Source of the DNA: Cliona cf. orientalis
Taxonomy: Eukaryota > Porifera > Demospongiae > Clionaida > Clionaidae
Assembly (NCBI GenBank): GCA_963930775.1
Contig: OZ005697.1
Location: forward strand, 5,416,292-5,480,291
Reading direction: 5' to 3'
Length of the DNA stretch: 64,000 bases
Of this stretch, positions 62,164 to 64,000 are shown piece by piece. The position numbers were made by a program, and so were the translations under genes. Within the stretch, counting starts at the first letter, position 1; each line of letters opens with the position of its first letter. The notes beneath the pieces were generated by a model that did no database searches, was not told where the DNA came from, and was given only the letters and a program-made list of their open reading frames with translations.

Positions 62164-63120
62164 CGACATGATTGATTACTTTACTCCCTTGTGCATGCGC
62201 ATGTGGGATAATTATTATGAATGCATTTGTTGACGACCTTTATCTACACGAGCAAAAAGTATATGGCCTGCAGTGGGCATATTTGATATGCATACATGTA
62301 GCTACGGTGGCCACTATTTGTGACGCCCATGGGCTGTATATGCCAATCAATTCGAAGTACAGTAGGAGGCATAAACGGTCATGTTTCCATTTCGATTAAT
62401 TAAATGGAGTACATGTATATGTCCATTCCATGCCGTTCCTGTTTCGCACGCGCAAGTGATCAATTAACACGTTGACGTGTCTTGAATACCGACGTGTCAA
62501 GAAACTGAAGCTGGCTTATTCGCTCGTCAACTAGAATGGATACTATTATACTGCCATAGTCTTCTAAACTTTGCTGGGACACTGTGCTGCTGCTGCTCTT
62601 CAACTTTGAATGTGCTTTGCTATAATATTGTTGCTCGATCGACTGTATGCGAGCGGCTTTCACTATCGATGATCAATCAACCTAGAATCACTAATTGATT
62701 CTGATTGCCTCTAAAAACTAGCAGCTCGACTGAAATAGTACTTGGTGGGCCTGTAGTTCGAGCTAGCTAATGTTATGCTTAGTCAGCACCACCATGATTT
62801 TGTCGCCTACTCTGCCTCCCGTTCCGTTCCCATTTTTGTTGAACGGAATGGGTGCGAGCAGGGCTCAATATAATTTTTTAAGGTAGCCTGTCATTATGAC
62901 AGTCCGTGACAAAAAATGGCAGATCCAAGCGTCTGCTGGCCAGCCGTCTCTGTGAGCCAACAAGTTCCTTCCAAGTACACATGTACATGTACAGTCAAGT
63001 TTTTTTTTATGAGTAATTATTTTATTATTTTTTTTTGTTATCATCAATAAAGAGCAGTACACAATACACAATATACACATGTATAGTGGAATAATCATAA
63101 ATGTATACAAAAATGTGAGT
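62164..63120. other. spacer with element fragment
   Basis: 62400-62880 is a diverged relative of 20123-20619 (CATGCCGTTCC, GTTGACG, GTTCCGTTCCCATTTTTG). ACATGTACATGTACA at 62980. No gene. Confidence 0.35.
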
Positions 63121-63129
63121 GATAGAGAG

Positions 63130-64000
63130 AGTCAAATGTCATCAAATTCTTCTTGAGAATCAGATTCTAAAGGGCTTGTGTCTGAGTTTACACCTCCAAA
63201 CCAGCTAGTTGTCCCAGTCATCCAGAACCAAATGCACTTCCTCGTCGGAGTCAGATTGAGGGGTTACTGATACTGTTGAAGGACCAGATTTGCCACTCCT
63301 TGGTCTGTAAGGCTTCCTAGGACCTTGCTCCTGGTAGTGCAGCAGCTGCTCCACCACAGGTCCACAGCTGAATCGGCAGAAAGTAGTCCAGAGGTGGTCC
63401 TTCGATAAAGATCTCCAGGAGATCGTCTGGGGTGTTCACAGACAGACTTGTCCTATTCATGGTCTTGATGACCTTCAAAGAGGAAAAAATTATTCAACCC
63501 TACCATTAGAAAACGGTAAGCTGAACACCAGCTCACACAAAAGCAGATCGTTGGGCCAAGAACTAGCAGCTGGGCAAACGTGAAGGTTGTACCACACTTT
63601 CCTGTAGTCAGTGCTTTCCAGACTCAGGTATTGCCGAGCATAATCAACTGCATCTTCAATCTCATCTTGAAGACTGGACACGGCTACTCCTGTAGCTTTG
63701 AGTGGATCCCTAAATTGTGATGAAATCAGCTCAATTGCCGCCTTTAGTTCAACCAGTGCTGGGTCACGTACTATCATCGTCGCTGACATTCCTTTTCATC
63801 CAACTTTGCGTTAGAGAAAGCTCTCAGCAGATTGGTATCTGACCACTCAAGTCGCTCACGCATTTTCTCAGTAAGTCTCTCGAGATCAGCAAGTGCTTCA
63901 CGTAAACAGTACGACAAGGTCGCTGTGTCATACTTCTTTAGAGTCACACCTTGGTAGACATTTTCGCCACCTTCATTCTTCACCCTACCTAAAACTAGCT
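63130..64000 (-). pseudogene. hAT-type transposase, 3' part, frameshifted
   Basis: From the right edge the minus strand reads VTLKKYDTATLSYCLREALA and MRERLEWSDTNLLRAF. After a shift near 63780 comes PALVELKAAIELISSQF, DEIEDAVDYARQYL and LLLCELVFSLPFSNGRVE, then after another shift near 63490 FSSLKVIKTMNRTSL, DDLLEIFIEGPPLDYF and SAVDLWWSS. LCELxFSLPFSNxRVExxFSSLKxxKT is the dimerisation region of hAT transposases. A third shift near 63350 leads to the tail PRKPYRPRSGKSG. The gene enters from outside the window; it is inactive. Confidence 0.75.

Noticed and set aside
1..64000. CRISPR arrays, bacterial operons or phage genes
   Set aside because: No regularly spaced direct repeats with unique spacers, no ribosome-binding-site-led operons; genes have spliceosomal introns.

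Overview
The window is animal nuclear DNA. Its genes are split by small introns with clean GT..AG borders (the shortest are 50 to 56 bp), and it encodes a laminin-type secreted protein, a TSSK-type kinase, an SV2-like transporter, CacyBP and the GATOR2 subunit WDR24. Short introns, AT-rich spacers full of ACATGTACATGTA, and a dense load of small inverted-repeat elements fit an early-branching metazoan, most likely a demosponge. That assignment is inference; no species marker is present.

Host genes by region. 509-1598 (-) is the 5' end of a laminin-type chain. 1861-2721 (-) is an intronless TSSK-like kinase. 3172-15609 (-) is a complete ten-exon SV2-like transporter of 613 residues. It sits head to head, across 161 bp, with a complete six-exon CacyBP/SIP gene of 256 residues at 15771-21950 (+). 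56821-57283 (+) holds the first three exons of WDR24; its later exons are not in the window.

Everything else is mobile DNA. A Harbinger transposon (23896-27965) carries a broken Myb-like gene, a truncated DDE transposase and an internally deleted Ty3/gypsy insertion. A decayed CXC-domain transposase gene lies at 29180-32107. A Ty3/gypsy element (about 38716-46005) has a 1559-bp near-identical tandem duplication of its gag region, and its integrase is split by a TA-flanked Tc1-like element. It abuts a decayed Ginger1-like DNA transposon (46006-52890, -) that has a gypsy-type integrase followed by a Ulp1-type cysteine protease. A Penelope-like GIY-YIG remnant (12150-12737) and a hAT transposase pseudogene (63130-64000) are also present. 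Between them lie about 40 MITE-like elements, some nested four deep.

The most informative structures are: a Mutator-like group of four elements sharing only the terminus TAGYYTCG and flanked by 9-bp target duplications, one with a matching empty site in a second repeat copy; a perfect 127-bp palindrome with a hammerhead-like core flanked by a 13-bp duplication; the integrase plus Ulp1 transposon; and short Arg/Lys-rich reading frames inside two copies of one inverted-repeat element.
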